From positions 248,001 to 312,000 of the forward strand of contig NZ_JNLE01000005.1 of NCBI RefSeq assembly GCF_000702945.1: a stretch of 64,000 nt of DNA, written 5' to 3'. Shown here piece by piece: positions 16,379-25,415 of the stretch (position 1 is the first letter of the stretch; each line of letters opens with the position of its first letter). The notes below the pieces were generated by a model. It was not told the DNA's origin, made no database searches, and saw nothing but the letters and a program-made list of their open reading frames with translations. The translations under genes and the position numbers were made by a program. Source of the stretch: Clostridium sp. KNHs205 (GTDB taxonomy: Bacteria > Bacillota > Clostridia > Lachnospirales > Lachnospiraceae).

Positions 16379-18194
16379 TTACAGCCACCTCCTCGTTGTA
16401 ATATTTACCCTGAATCATAAACATATTATAATACTCGCCTTTAGCGTTCATGAGCTCCTCATGGTTACCATATTCCTTAAGACCGTCACCATCAAAAAGA
16501 GCAATTTTATCGCAGAATTTTGTACTGGCTAATCGGTGAGAAATGTAAACTGCTGTTTTTCCTTTCACCAGGTCGCTGAAATTCTCATAAATTTCGGCTT
16601 CTGCCAGTGCATCCAGAGCTGCAGTAGGTTCATCCATAATAACCATTCTTGCATCCTTATACAGCGCTCTTGCAATGGCTAATTTCTGGCTCTCGCCACC
16701 GGAGAACTCCACACCGTCTTCTTCAATTACTTTTAACATTGTCTGTTCAATTCCTTTTGGCAGACTGTCAATTTTCTTTTTAAGTCCCACCTTTTCCAGC
16801 ACCTTACGTACTCTGTCTTCCTTTCCGTCAAGAGAAGAACAGGCAATATTCTCTTTAATGGTATATGCCAAGACGTTAACATCCTGAAATACTGCTGAAA
16901 ACATGGCATAAAGATCTTTTTTATTAAAATCGGAAATCGGAATTCCGTTTATTCTTATCTCACCCTCCGTTACCGGAAATAACCCGGTCATTAACTTTAC
17001 AAGAGTGGTTTTACCGGCTCCGTTAATACCTACAATAGCTAATTTCTCACCTTGATTAATCGTAAAATTCAGATGCTTAAAGATATACTTATCTGTACCC
17101 GGATAGCAAAAACTAACATTGTCAAATACAATCTCAAGGGTCTCTCCTGGTTTAAGTCTTTTAGCGCTTTCTGATTTTTCTTTTAAATTCTTATCACCCA
17201 TATCCGTATCAAGAAAAGTATAAAAATCATGTACATACTGACCTTCATTCAGGATAAAGGTAAACTGCTCAGATACTTGATTAAGCATTACAGTAAGAGA
17301 TGTAACTGCTGTCAAATACATGGAAAAATCTGCGATAGGCATACCATTAGCGGTTTTGTAGATTAAGACGGCATAGGTAAGTCCGTTACTGATCAGGAAA
17401 GTAAATACTTCCAACAAACCAAGAGAAAACTCTCTGTTCTTAATGCTTTTTTGAATCTTTAAAAAACCCTTGACTTCCTTACTATAATTCTCATTAATTC
17501 TGTCCTGAAAACGATATAGTCTGATATCCTTTCCATAACCAAAATCATGAGTGGTATTATAATAATACTGCATCCTTCTTTCTGCATGGGCAACATCTTC
17601 TTTTCTTCGGTAGTTATATTTATGAACACTTCTTCTTACCCAGATGCCAATAGCAATATTAAATAAGAGCCCAAGCAAGATCCATATATTCAGTCTGCCG
17701 ATAACAACCAGTAATCCCAGCGCAGTCAAAAGTACCGGTCCCACTTCAAATAATTTATGATATACCCCTTCCACTCCGTTATCATTTGAACTGTTAGCCT
17801 GTAAAGCTCTTTCATTCTTCTCAAAGAATTTGGCATCCTCCATATGCTGATAATCTATACTTACCAGCTTATCAAAGTTATCTCTTAAATAATCGAGTCT
17901 TAAATAGGTAATAGCAGGATAAGCAATGGAATTGGTGAAAGTTCTTACAAATCCGAAGGCTGCCATTAATCCTAAGAATATTAAGACAATCTTAAGTATG
18001 CCTTCTATTGTGCCGTCTCCGCCGGTTACTTCCGTCAAGAGATATTTAGGTAATAATACCGCAAAGAAAGGATAGATGCCTCCTGCCAGCGTATATATTA
18101 AAAAATAAAAATAGAGTTTCTTATTTGTTGCAGTCACATTGGTTAACATTCTTCTGAGTGTGCTGCCAATAGGATATTTTAAGTTCTCCTCCAT
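16371..18194 (-). CDS. ABC exporter half-transporter (heterodimer subunit 1)
   Basis: 607 aa with the same six-helix plus ATPase layout as its partner. Walker A GINGAGKTT, signature FSGGE, Walker B MVIMDEPTAALD and the switch His in YISHRL are intact, so both nucleotide sites of the pair could hydrolyse ATP. The ATG at 18194 overlaps the regulator stop in a TAATG arrangement, a tight translational coupling. The N-terminal cytoplasmic segment (about 20 residues) and long loops are ordinary for the family. The operon reads regulator, subunit 1, subunit 2, then terminator. Confidence 0.92.
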   Translation of the reverse strand: MEENLKYPIGSTLRRMLTNVTATNKKLYFYFLIYTLAGGIYPFFAVLLPKYLLTEVTGGDGTIEGILKIVLIFLGLMAAFGFVRTFTNSIAYPAITYLRLDYLRDNFDKLVSIDYQHMEDAKFFEKNERALQANSSNDNGVEGVYHKLFEVGPVLLTALGLLVVIGRLNIWILLGLLFNIAIGIWVRRSVHKYNYRRKEDVAHAERRMQYYYNTTHDFGYGKDIRLYRFQDRINENYSKEVKGFLKIQKSIKNREFSLGLLEVFTFLISNGLTYAVLIYKTANGMPIADFSMYLTAVTSLTVMLNQVSEQFTFILNEGQYVHDFYTFLDTDMGDKNLKEKSESAKRLKPGETLEIVFDNVSFCYPGTDKYIFKHLNFTINQGEKLAIVGINGAGKTTLVKLMTGLFPVTEGEIRINGIPISDFNKKDLYAMFSAVFQDVNVLAYTIKENIACSSLDGKEDRVRKVLEKVGLKKKIDSLPKGIEQTMLKVIEEDGVEFSGGESQKLAIARALYKDARMVIMDEPTAALDALAEAEIYENFSDLVKGKTAVYISHRLASTKFCDKIALFDGDGLKEYGNHEELMNAKGEYYNMFMIQGKYYNEEVAVSE

Positions 18195-19300
18195 TACTGT
18201 CCTTCCCCTTTCCTGTCCATGCTTAAAGCCTCAAGCCCCAGCTGCTTCACTGCCTCGCCTAATTCGGTGAATTTTTCAGGATGAATTTCATAGAATATTT
18301 TTTTGGCTTTTTCCACATCAACTGTTACACATACAAATCCCTCTTGCAGCAGCAGATTAATATGATGAGATACAGTAGCTGGTGTAAGACCTAAAACATC
18401 TGCGATTTCCTGTATATACATCTTCTTCCCTGACAACATATGGATTATTTTAAGCCTTGTAGCATCTCCTAAGGCTTTTAGGGCACTTAAAATCTTTGAA
18501 TCACTTAAAGCAACTTTCTTATTTGTATTGCTAAGCTGAAAGACATAGATACCTACATCCGCAGCAACATCTTTCTCCTCCTCGTCTCTCCAGTCCACCG
18601 CAATCTGGTTATAAGGCAGAATGCAGGGTTGCACAACCATACGGTTGCATTTACCGAATTTAATGTAACCTAAATCATTAAAATTACTTTCTAGATAGGA
18701 TTTATCCTGCAAAGATACGATTGCTTCTTCATACTCTTTTTCTACAATGGGATAATACTCCTGCAGTATTTTAATACTTTCTGCTATAAACTGCTGCGCT
18801 CTTGTCAATAGTGTATAACGTTCAGAGTATATTGTTATCATTTTCATCTTTATACTGTCTTCGGTTTCCAAGTCCTTTAAAAACGCTATTAGTTCAGATA
18901 AACTTCCTATCCTGACATCGCTGTATTCACCAATTACAGATTTTGCCCAGTCCTGGAGTCCCTCTAACATGATGGCATCCATCTCTTCTTTTGTCATACC
19001 CATATGCAGCTTCTTCTGACTGGTAAGATTAACCAGAATAGGTCTTGCTCTGTTATCTTTCTCAAGAGAGGTGATTTCAAACAACAGTTTAATATCAGGA
19101 TATTTTTCAAGGATAGGCAAAACCCCTTCCAAAACCTTCTCTTTGTACTCATAAACATTTTTTAATATTACTGCAAACTCCTTTGCTATCGGAGTAATAT
19201 TTGTTTCTTTTTCCTTATTACCAAGAGTATCTACGATAGTATTTACCAGTTCGTAGTCCCAGTTAGGTTCTGTGAGCAATTTATATTCTTTTATTTCCAT
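18194..19300 (-). CDS. ArsR/DUF5937-type transcriptional regulator of the exporter operon
   Basis: 368 aa from the ATG at 19300, which has GGGAGG 8 bp upstream; the open frame to 19363 runs into the promoter. The C-terminal 85 residues are a winged helix of ArsR type: LGDATRLKIIHMLSGK, then IQEIADVLGLTPATVSHHI as the recognition helix and a wing before FYEIHP. The N-terminal 270 residues are a large helical region with no metal-binding Cys cluster, so the signal is more likely an organic ligand or protein than a metal. It is the first gene of the exporter operon and three copies of one palindrome lie upstream, so autoregulation is likely. Confidence 0.85.
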   Translation of the reverse strand: MEIKEYKLLTEPNWDYELVNTIVDTLGNKEKETNITPIAKEFAVILKNVYEYKEKVLEGVLPILEKYPDIKLLFEITSLEKDNRARPILVNLTSQKKLHMGMTKEEMDAIMLEGLQDWAKSVIGEYSDVRIGSLSELIAFLKDLETEDSIKMKMITIYSERYTLLTRAQQFIAESIKILQEYYPIVEKEYEEAIVSLQDKSYLESNFNDLGYIKFGKCNRMVVQPCILPYNQIAVDWRDEEEKDVAADVGIYVFQLSNTNKKVALSDSKILSALKALGDATRLKIIHMLSGKKMYIQEIADVLGLTPATVSHHINLLLQEGFVCVTVDVEKAKKIFYEIHPEKFTELGEAVKQLGLEALSMDRKGEGQ

Positions 19301-19328
19301 TATTTTTCCTCCCACTTTGTTTTTTACC

Positions 19329-19357
19329 AATTTATCATACCAAAAGACATTCGTCAA
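19329..19357 (-). promoter_or_regulatory. promoter of the regulator-exporter operon
   Basis: On the minus strand, TTGACG (19357-19352), 17 bp, TAAATT (19334-19329). The nearest operator palindrome begins 5 bp upstream of the -35 box. Confidence 0.55.
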
Positions 19358-19361
19358 TATC

Positions 19362-19379
19362 ATTAGACAAATATCTAAT
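19362..19379. promoter_or_regulatory. candidate ArsR-type operator, site 1
   Basis: ATTAGA-caaata-TCTAAT is a perfect 6-6-6 inverted repeat just upstream of the -35 box of the regulator operon. Confidence 0.6.
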
Positions 19380-19385
19380 ATAAAT

Positions 19386-19403
19386 AATAGATGTTTATCT
19401 AAT
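19386..19403. promoter_or_regulatory. candidate ArsR-type operator, site 2
   Basis: AATAGA-tgttta-TCTAAT matches site 1 in geometry with one half-site mismatch, and lies 24 bp centre to centre from it. Confidence 0.55.
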
Positions 19404-20028
19404 ATTTTATTATTTAGTATTTATTGATACTTTTAATTTAATACATTTTATTACTTGACAATGATGCTACATTTCTTAATTTTCAATGCGTCTATCGTAA
19501 TAATCACCACTAATAGATGCTATTAAAACTGGTTTATTGAATTTTTTGACTTACTAAGAAGAATAGATTATTATTAGATTCTCATCTAATATGTTTGTTC
19601 TATATTTAATAAAACCAATAGCCAAGCTGGTTCTGACTATAAATTGAAATAGCTTATCAGCAATACTGTAAAGAAATATTCATATCCGCAATACCGAAAA
19701 AAATATTCATGTTATTCTTATATCACAGCTGAATTACCTGATAAACGCAATGATAGCCCTATAAATCCCTGTATGTATATAAATTTTTATTATGATTCAT
19801 CAGCGAGAATCTGAACAATCATTATAAATCCAACTTATACTGCAGTGAGTTTATAGGACTATACAATTTAAAATAAAGCTTATTTAATACGTAAATTATG
19901 GTTGTTAGCTTCAGGTAAATATTTTCCTGTTTACCACCATCTCCCGATAAAGCCTTTCGTAAGACTAAGGGCCAATAACCTAATGCTGCTAATTTAGACA
20001 AAAACCTCTACAAACAAAATAACTCTCC
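19404..20028. other. long AT-rich intergenic region
   Basis: About 625 bp with no open frame supported by an SD. It holds a third operator-like palindrome at 19573-19590 and a shorter one, AATAG-atg-CTATT, near 19510. AATATTCAT occurs twice near 19680-19715. Nothing else was recognised. Confidence 0.5.
19573..19590. promoter_or_regulatory. candidate ArsR-type operator, site 3 (distal)
   Basis: ATTAGA-ttctca-TCTAAT is a second perfect copy of the 6-6-6 palindrome, about 210 bp upstream of site 1. It could support looping or control an unrecognised transcript. Confidence 0.5.
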
Positions 20029-21243
20029 CTATATTTGAATATCCCTCTTTTTAAACACCCAAAGTGATGCTCCCAGGAAAAGAATTACCGATAGAATTGA
20101 TATAATGATAACCGTCTGTCCCGTAAATAAGAAAGAGGAAGTTCTAAGCACCGCTCGTCCGGTAATAATATCATCAACATTAGAATAGTGTAGGAAAATG
20201 AACGGTGATATTTTTCGATAGGTTGCTGATAAGCTGTAAACAATGTTAGCTCCCAATATGGTACAGATCAGAACTGTCATTGCGATAACACTGGACTTAG
20301 AAATAGTAGAAATCAAAAGTATAAAGGTTACCATCACTATCAGAAACAAAAACTGTAGTAACAATGCTTTAAGCAAATACTGCCATAAAGGTATATAATA
20401 ACCACTGCCGGTTATCTCTGTTAAATACTTTTGCCCGTTACTAAAGATATATTCGTACTTAAGACCTACTAAAACCGGCCTGTTAAAACCTCCAAAACCT
20501 TTTACCAGACCAACACCTATAAAAAACAGAAACTGCGTTATCATTATCAGTAAAGCTGAACTGAGTACCATGACCAGAAACTTGCTGAGCAGTACTTTTA
20601 TTCGGGAAACCGGCTGAATAAGCAGAAACTTAAGAGTGCCCGGATTATATTCGCTTGAGACATTATCACCGTTAAACATAATCAAACCAAAGCCTAAGAA
20701 GCTTGCAGCAATCATCGTTATACTAAGTACATAGTAATTAATTCCTGTATTATAGTTAGAGTCATCTAACGGAATATTATTATCAAGATGCATCTGAAGC
20801 TTTTCAATTTCCCTGGCCTGATACTTCTTAGAAGCCGAATCCTCTGTCTCGTTCAGGGTTTTCTTCTGCTCTTCAATCTGCTGCTTAAGATTATCACGCC
20901 AGTCCGTACCTTCCGCTGCAGTAAGTGAAGCTTTGGCAGCAGCAATCTGCTCTTTCAGACTTTCCAAATAACTGTTGCCTTGTACTTCATAGAGTTGTTT
21001 TTCCTCCTCTGATAAGCTTGTATCGGTTTGCAGGCTAGCAAGATAGCTTTCCTGATTCTTAAGCTCGGCAGTAAGATTTTCAAGCTGCGCTTCCGGGCTG
21101 CTGTATCGCAAATAATTCTTTTCAGCAGTTTCGTTTACTACTACCAAAATGGCACACAATATGATAAACAATCCCCATATTATATAGGTCTTTTTCTTGG
21201 TAAACAGCTTAATTACTTCATTAACAAAAAGTCCTCCAAACAT
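20029..21243 (-). CDS. ABC-2 type permease with a long coiled-coil extracytoplasmic loop
   Basis: 404 aa. Helix 1 is near residues 22-40. Residues about 50-165 are hydrophilic, Glu/Lys/Gln-rich and heptad-patterned (for example LTAELKNQESYLASLQ), predicted as a long outer coiled coil. Five more helices follow between 175 and 400. This layout matches ABC-2 permeases of the BcrB/NatB-like class associated with peptide antibiotic resistance or export. The ATG overlaps the stop of its ATPase gene in a TAATG arrangement, so the two form a transporter. No two-component system is adjacent. The substrate is unknown. Confidence 0.88.
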   Translation of the reverse strand: MFGGLFVNEVIKLFTKKKTYIIWGLFIILCAILVVVNETAEKNYLRYSSPEAQLENLTAELKNQESYLASLQTDTSLSEEEKQLYEVQGNSYLESLKEQIAAAKASLTAAEGTDWRDNLKQQIEEQKKTLNETEDSASKKYQAREIEKLQMHLDNNIPLDDSNYNTGINYYVLSITMIAASFLGFGLIMFNGDNVSSEYNPGTLKFLLIQPVSRIKVLLSKFLVMVLSSALLIMITQFLFFIGVGLVKGFGGFNRPVLVGLKYEYIFSNGQKYLTEITGSGYYIPLWQYLLKALLLQFLFLIVMVTFILLISTISKSSVIAMTVLICTILGANIVYSLSATYRKISPFIFLHYSNVDDIITGRAVLRTSSFLFTGQTVIIISILSVILFLGASLWVFKKRDIQI

Positions 21244-22148
21244 TAACGGATACCTCCTTTTATCAATTCCAGATATCTCTCTTCTAATTCTTTTAAGTGC
21301 CTGGAGAAAGTCTGGACATCAATTCCTGCGTTAATGATATCCTTTAAGACATCACCGGATTTTCTTCCTTCCAGTTCTAGGGTGTATCCATCTTCCACTT
21401 CTTTTACATTCCTGATTCCCTTTATGGTAAGAAGTAAGCTACGGTTTTCTTCCGTTTTCTCTGCTTCCAGGATATACACATATGTCTGATGCACGGTTGT
21501 CATGCTCTCAACGGAAGTTATTACACCACTCTCAATAAAAGCAACCGTATCACATAACTGTTGAATTTCTCCTAATATATGTGAGGAAACGAACACCGCC
21601 ATTCCTTTGTCTCTGGCAAGCCTTTTAAGTATATTACGGAGTTCAATAATTCCGTTGGGATCCAGACCATTGGTAGGCTCGTCCAGGATAAGGAGCTTTG
21701 GTTCCGATAAAAGGGCTGCTGCCAGTCCAAGGCGTTGTTTCATACCCAATGAATATTTCTTCATTTTATCCTTTATACGTTCTGATAAACCTACCAGCTC
21801 CACCACTTCTGCTATACGTTCCTTTGAGATTTTTCTGATTCGTGCTATCTGTGCCAGATTTTCATATCCTGACAGATAACTGTACAGCTCCGGTGATTCT
21901 ACCACGGCACCTACATATGCCAGGGCTTTTTCTCTTTCTGCCTTTAAATTATTTCCCATGATAGTGATGCTTCCGGTATCCATAGAAATCAAGTCTACCA
22001 GCATTTTTATTGTTGTTGTCTTTCCTGAACCATTCGGGCCTAAAAATCCAAATATTTCACCTTCCTGTACCGAAAATGAAATTCCCTTTATAATAGGCCT
22101 TTTACCCAGTCGTTTATATAGATTCTCTACTTTTAATACTGTTTCCAA
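21243..22148 (-). CDS. ABC transporter ATP-binding protein (BcrA-like), TTG start
   Basis: 301 aa from the TTG at 22148, which has GGAGG 5 bp upstream; an earlier in-frame TTG at 22160 lies before that SD. The ATPase domain fills residues 5-215: Walker A GPNGSGKTT, signature YSLGMKQR (the LGMKQ form of the LSGGQ motif common in BcrA/CcmA-like proteins), Walker B LLILDEPTNGLDP and switch His in VSSHIL. A C-terminal 80-residue tail follows. It energises the permease encoded immediately downstream. Confidence 0.92.
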   Translation of the reverse strand: METVLKVENLYKRLGKRPIIKGISFSVQEGEIFGFLGPNGSGKTTTIKMLVDLISMDTGSITIMGNNLKAEREKALAYVGAVVESPELYSYLSGYENLAQIARIRKISKERIAEVVELVGLSERIKDKMKKYSLGMKQRLGLAAALLSEPKLLILDEPTNGLDPNGIIELRNILKRLARDKGMAVFVSSHILGEIQQLCDTVAFIESGVITSVESMTTVHQTYVYILEAEKTEENRSLLLTIKGIRNVKEVEDGYTLELEGRKSGDVLKDIINAGIDVQTFSRHLKELEERYLELIKGGIR

Positions 22149-22395
22149 ATAATCCTCCAATCTAAAATCAGTTTGGAATAAAACTGATTAATTACTGAAC
22201 ACCTTACAACATATAAATACTTGTCCTTATATGTTTCCTCTTAATTCTATCCATTATATGGAATTTATTCAATTTATTTTATCTTACACTTTCCTTACAT
22301 TTAAATAAACAGGTTTTAAGAACTTTCAATATGCCAATAATTTCAGGAACCATCCAAAGAAGTGTATCAATATCTAATACCAGCTTAAAATACAA

Positions 22396-22464
22396 GAATG
22401 AAAATGCCTGCCTATAACAAATGAAAATGACTGCCTGTAGCAAATGAAAATGTCTGCTTGTAAG
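22396..22464. repeat. three tandem 23-bp repeats upstream of the ABC-F gene
   Basis: Three head-to-tail units (22396-22418, 22419-22441, 22442-22464) share the core RAATGAAAATG-N-CTGCYTRTARS, followed by a partial fourth copy. They lie about 180 bp before the ABC-F start in the 495-bp gap between the divergently transcribed transporter and ABC-F genes. Each unit has an ATG but no continuous gene. Confidence 0.7.
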
Positions 22465-22535
22465 AAAATGCTTGCAAAATAATGATTATACGATAAAATA
22501 GAAGTGAATGTGCAAAACACAGTGACCGAAGCTTC

Positions 22536-22630
22536 AGTTGAAAGGAAATATTTCACAGAGAAAGGATGCCACATACTGCTTCTTTCAACTAATATAAATT
22601 GTGGCAATATCCCTGTTCCAGTTGGGATAT
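22536..22630 (+). promoter_or_regulatory. structured leader of the ABC-F gene (mutually exclusive hairpins)
   Basis: Three stems can form: AGTTGAAAG (22536-22544) with CTTTCAACT (22582-22590), TGCCACA (22567-22573) with TGTGGCA (22600-22606), and ATATCCC (22607-22613) with GGGATAT (22624-22630). The first two interleave, so they exclude each other or form a pseudoknot. The third ends 4 bp before the SD. ABC-F genes are often controlled by such leaders. No obvious T-run terminator was found. Confidence 0.45.
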
Positions 22631-22643
22631 GCGAGGATTAAAA

Positions 22644-24278
22644 ATGATTCAGGCAAGTAACATTACTTTAAGGCTTGGAAAAAGAGCTTTATTTGAAGAT
22701 GTAAATATCAAATTCACAGAAGGAAACTGTTATGGTTTAATAGGTGCCAACGGTGCCGGTAAATCTACTTTCCTTAAGATTCTTTCCGGACAGTTAGAGC
22801 CTACAAAGGGGGATGTAATCATCACTCCCGGACAGCGTCTTTCCTTCCTGCAGCAGGACCACTTTAAATATGACCAGTATGATGTATTAAATACTGTAAT
22901 TATGGGTAATCAGGTTCTGTATGACATCATGAAAGAAAAAGATGCCATCTATGCGAAAGAAGATTTTACAGAAGAAGATGGTATCAGGGCTAGTGAACTG
23001 GAGGGAGAATTCGCAACCCTTAACGGTTGGGAAGCTGAATCCGATGCTGCTACTCTGTTAAACGGATTAGGAATTGAAACAGAGCTTCATTATAAGATGA
23101 TGAGCGAATTAAACGGTAACCAGAAGGTAAAAGTTCTCCTTGCGCAGGCATTATTTGGAAACCCTGATATCCTGCTGTTAGATGAGCCTACCAACCATTT
23201 GGACATGGAAGCGATCAGATGGCTGGAGGAGTTCCTTATTCAGTTTGAAAATACTGTAATTGTGGTATCCCATGACCGTTATTTCTTAAATAAAGTCTGC
23301 ACACATACTGCTGATATCGACTATGCAAAGATTCAGCTTTATGCAGGTAACTATGATTTCTGGTATGAATCCAGCCAGTTAATGGTTAAGCAGATGAAAG
23401 AAGCAAATAAGAAGAAAGAAGATAAGATCAAGGAATTACAGGAATTTATCCAGAGATTCAGCGCGAATGCCTCCAAGTCCAAGCAGGCTACTTCCCGTAA
23501 GAAGGCTCTTGAGAAAATTGAACTGGATGATATACGTCCCTCCAGCCGTAAATATCCATATATTGATTTCAGACCATTCCGTGAAATCGGAAATGAAGTT
23601 CTGACAGTAACAAATCTATCAAAGACCATAGACGGCGTAAAGGTACTGGATAATATTTCTTTTACCATTACCCATGATGATAAAGCTGCTTTTGTTGGTC
23701 CAAATACACTAGCAACAACAACACTTTTCCGTATACTTGCAGGGGAACTGGAGCCTGATGAAGGAACCTACAAATGGGGTATTACCACCAGCCAGTCCTA
23801 TTTTCCGAAAGATAATACAAAAGAGTTTGCCTCAGAGGATATTATTGTTGACTGGCTTATGCCTTTTTCTCCTGAGAAAGATGTTACCTATGTAAGAGGT
23901 TTCCTCGGAAGAATGCTCTTTGCAGGTGAAGAAGGAGTTAAGAAGGTTAATGTCCTCTCCGGTGGAGAACGTGTTAGAGTAATGCTCTCTAAAATGATGA
24001 TTCTTGGTTCTAACGTGCTTATCATGGATGAACCTACCAACCATTTAGATATGGAGTCCATAACTGCATTAAATAATGGTCTGATGAAATTCTCCGGAGT
24101 TATCCTTTTTACTTCCCAGGACCATCAGTTTGTTCAGACCATAGCTAACCGTATCTTTGAAATTACTCCTAATGGTCTTATCGATAAGGTTACAACCTAC
24201 GATGAGTATCTGGATAACGATGAATTCGCAAGAAAAAGACAGGTTATGCAGATTGACCGTGAGGACGACAATAACTAA
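22644..24278 (+). CDS. ABC-F protein (YbiT-like) with degenerate second ATPase site
   Basis: 544 aa from the ATG at 22644 (MIQASNITLRLGKRALFED), which has GAGG 7 bp upstream; the longer frame adds a non-family leader. Two ATPase domains are joined by a charged linker (EANKKKEDKIKELQEF, then RFSANASKSKQATSRKKALEKI), as in E. coli YbiT. There is no membrane domain, so it acts on ribosomes. Domain 1 has Walker A GANGAGKST and Walker B LLLDEPTNHLD, with the degenerate signature LNGNQ also seen as a variant in YbiT. Domain 2 keeps LSGGERVR and IMDEPTNHLD but reads GPNTLATTT for Walker A (near 352; the Lys is lost) and TSQDHQF for the switch (Q492 where His is usual). Confidence 0.9.
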   Translation: MIQASNITLRLGKRALFEDVNIKFTEGNCYGLIGANGAGKSTFLKILSGQLEPTKGDVIITPGQRLSFLQQDHFKYDQYDVLNTVIMGNQVLYDIMKEKDAIYAKEDFTEEDGIRASELEGEFATLNGWEAESDAATLLNGLGIETELHYKMMSELNGNQKVKVLLAQALFGNPDILLLDEPTNHLDMEAIRWLEEFLIQFENTVIVVSHDRYFLNKVCTHTADIDYAKIQLYAGNYDFWYESSQLMVKQMKEANKKKEDKIKELQEFIQRFSANASKSKQATSRKKALEKIELDDIRPSSRKYPYIDFRPFREIGNEVLTVTNLSKTIDGVKVLDNISFTITHDDKAAFVGPNTLATTTLFRILAGELEPDEGTYKWGITTSQSYFPKDNTKEFASEDIIVDWLMPFSPEKDVTYVRGFLGRMLFAGEEGVKKVNVLSGGERVRVMLSKMMILGSNVLIMDEPTNHLDMESITALNNGLMKFSGVILFTSQDHQFVQTIANRIFEITPNGLIDKVTTYDEYLDNDEFARKRQVMQIDREDDNN

Positions 24279-24357
24279 AAAGATTGCTTAAATTGACGGC
24301 TCTGAACTGGCTGTATTTGATAAGCATGGGCAGCAATAACAAAAATAAGTGCTTGAA

Positions 24358-24402
24358 AAAGTCCCGGAATAAATGTTGTTAACACATTTATTCCGGGACT
24401 TT
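24358..24402. terminator. intrinsic terminator, bidirectional
   Basis: A 19-bp perfect stem (AAAGTCCCGGAATAAATGT and its complement) with a 7-nt loop, followed by TTTATTGT. It separates the ABC-F gene from the convergent phospholipase-like gene and can serve both. Confidence 0.9.
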
Positions 24403-24418
24403 ATTGTATATCTTTCTA

Positions 24419-25009
24419 TTATGCCGCTTCTATCTGAGTCAGGGCTTTCAAATTCATTTCAAAGATCTGCAGAATTCCATCTACTACTTTATGACATAAT
24501 TCTACGATGTAAACACAGTCTACAGCAACTTTCTTAGCTACCTTTAAATATTCAGCATGCATTTCCTTAATAAACTTCAATATTTCTTCCACCGTAGCAA
24601 ATAAGAAATTCTTTGCTCGGGCTTTCACAGCATCCTCGCTTTTAACATACTCTTTTAATGCTGTTATAAGTTTTTTCTCATATCCACAGTGTGCTTTGAT
24701 ACTTCCAGTAAATATGCTGTTATGCGGATACGTAAAATAATCAGCTATATAATGAGTTACAACACCTAAATGTCTTGTAAAATACCTGTTGATTCCTTTG
24801 TGAACTTGAAATTCATCGGTTATCTTAATAATTTCCTCTGTCAGTATATCAAAGGTCTCTTCTATGGTATGTCTTTTGGTAAGAAAAGATGGCTTAATAT
24901 CCGGTAATATGCTGCCGTAGTAAAATGCTTTCCTATGTTGAAAAAGCTCATCGATGTTCATACTGTTTAATAAATATCCAGCCAAAGAGATATGTGATTT
25001 TTTTCTCAT
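24419..25009 (-). CDS. zinc-dependent phospholipase C-family protein
   Basis: 196 aa with no signal peptide. The pattern SHISLAGYLL at the N-terminus, FYYGSILPDIKPSF near residue 30 and RHLGVVTHYIADYFTYPHN near 80-98 supplies the His/Asp metal ligands of the Zn_dep_PLPC fold (alpha-toxin/PlcC type). Lengths and spacing fit the short bacterial members of the family. Secreted phospholipases carry a signal; this one does not, so it may be an intracellular metal-dependent hydrolase. It is monocistronic: a terminator follows it and a divergent gene lies 400 bp upstream. Confidence 0.78.
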   Translation of the reverse strand: MRKKSHISLAGYLLNSMNIDELFQHRKAFYYGSILPDIKPSFLTKRHTIEETFDILTEEIIKITDEFQVHKGINRYFTRHLGVVTHYIADYFTYPHNSIFTGSIKAHCGYEKKLITALKEYVKSEDAVKARAKNFLFATVEEILKFIKEMHAEYLKVAKKVAVDCVYIVELCHKVVDGILQIFEMNLKALTQIEAA

Positions 25010-25415
25010 TAACGTCTCCTGTCATAAAACTGACTAATAAGCTTCCAGGTGTCCATTTTCATTCGATCCAATTCGACAGAACTTTAAACACCATAAGTGA
25101 TTTTACACCGGATTTTCATTCTGCACAATAGTTATTTTGATATTATAACAAAATCTTAACACTTATTAAGAAAATAGTCCTATTTGCCACGTAATCTCTT
25201 CCATATCTGGTGTTTATATTGACATTCCCCTTCTTTTCATGTAAAATTTACCTTGTTTATTTATTTTTCCAATTGTAACTTATAACCAATTTATTTTATT
25301 GACCCGGCATTTTTTATTGTATAATTTTATATAATTTCTATATATGATAAGAATAATTTCAATTATACGAATTGATTTGAGCATAATGCCGCCTTACAGA
25401 ATAGGAGATGATTAT
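25010..25415. other. intergenic between divergent genes
   Basis: About 400 bp. On the plus strand TTGACC (25299-25304) and TATAAT (25320-25325) are 15 bp apart, a suboptimal spacing, and may drive the membrane protein downstream. No other feature was recognised. Confidence 0.4.
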
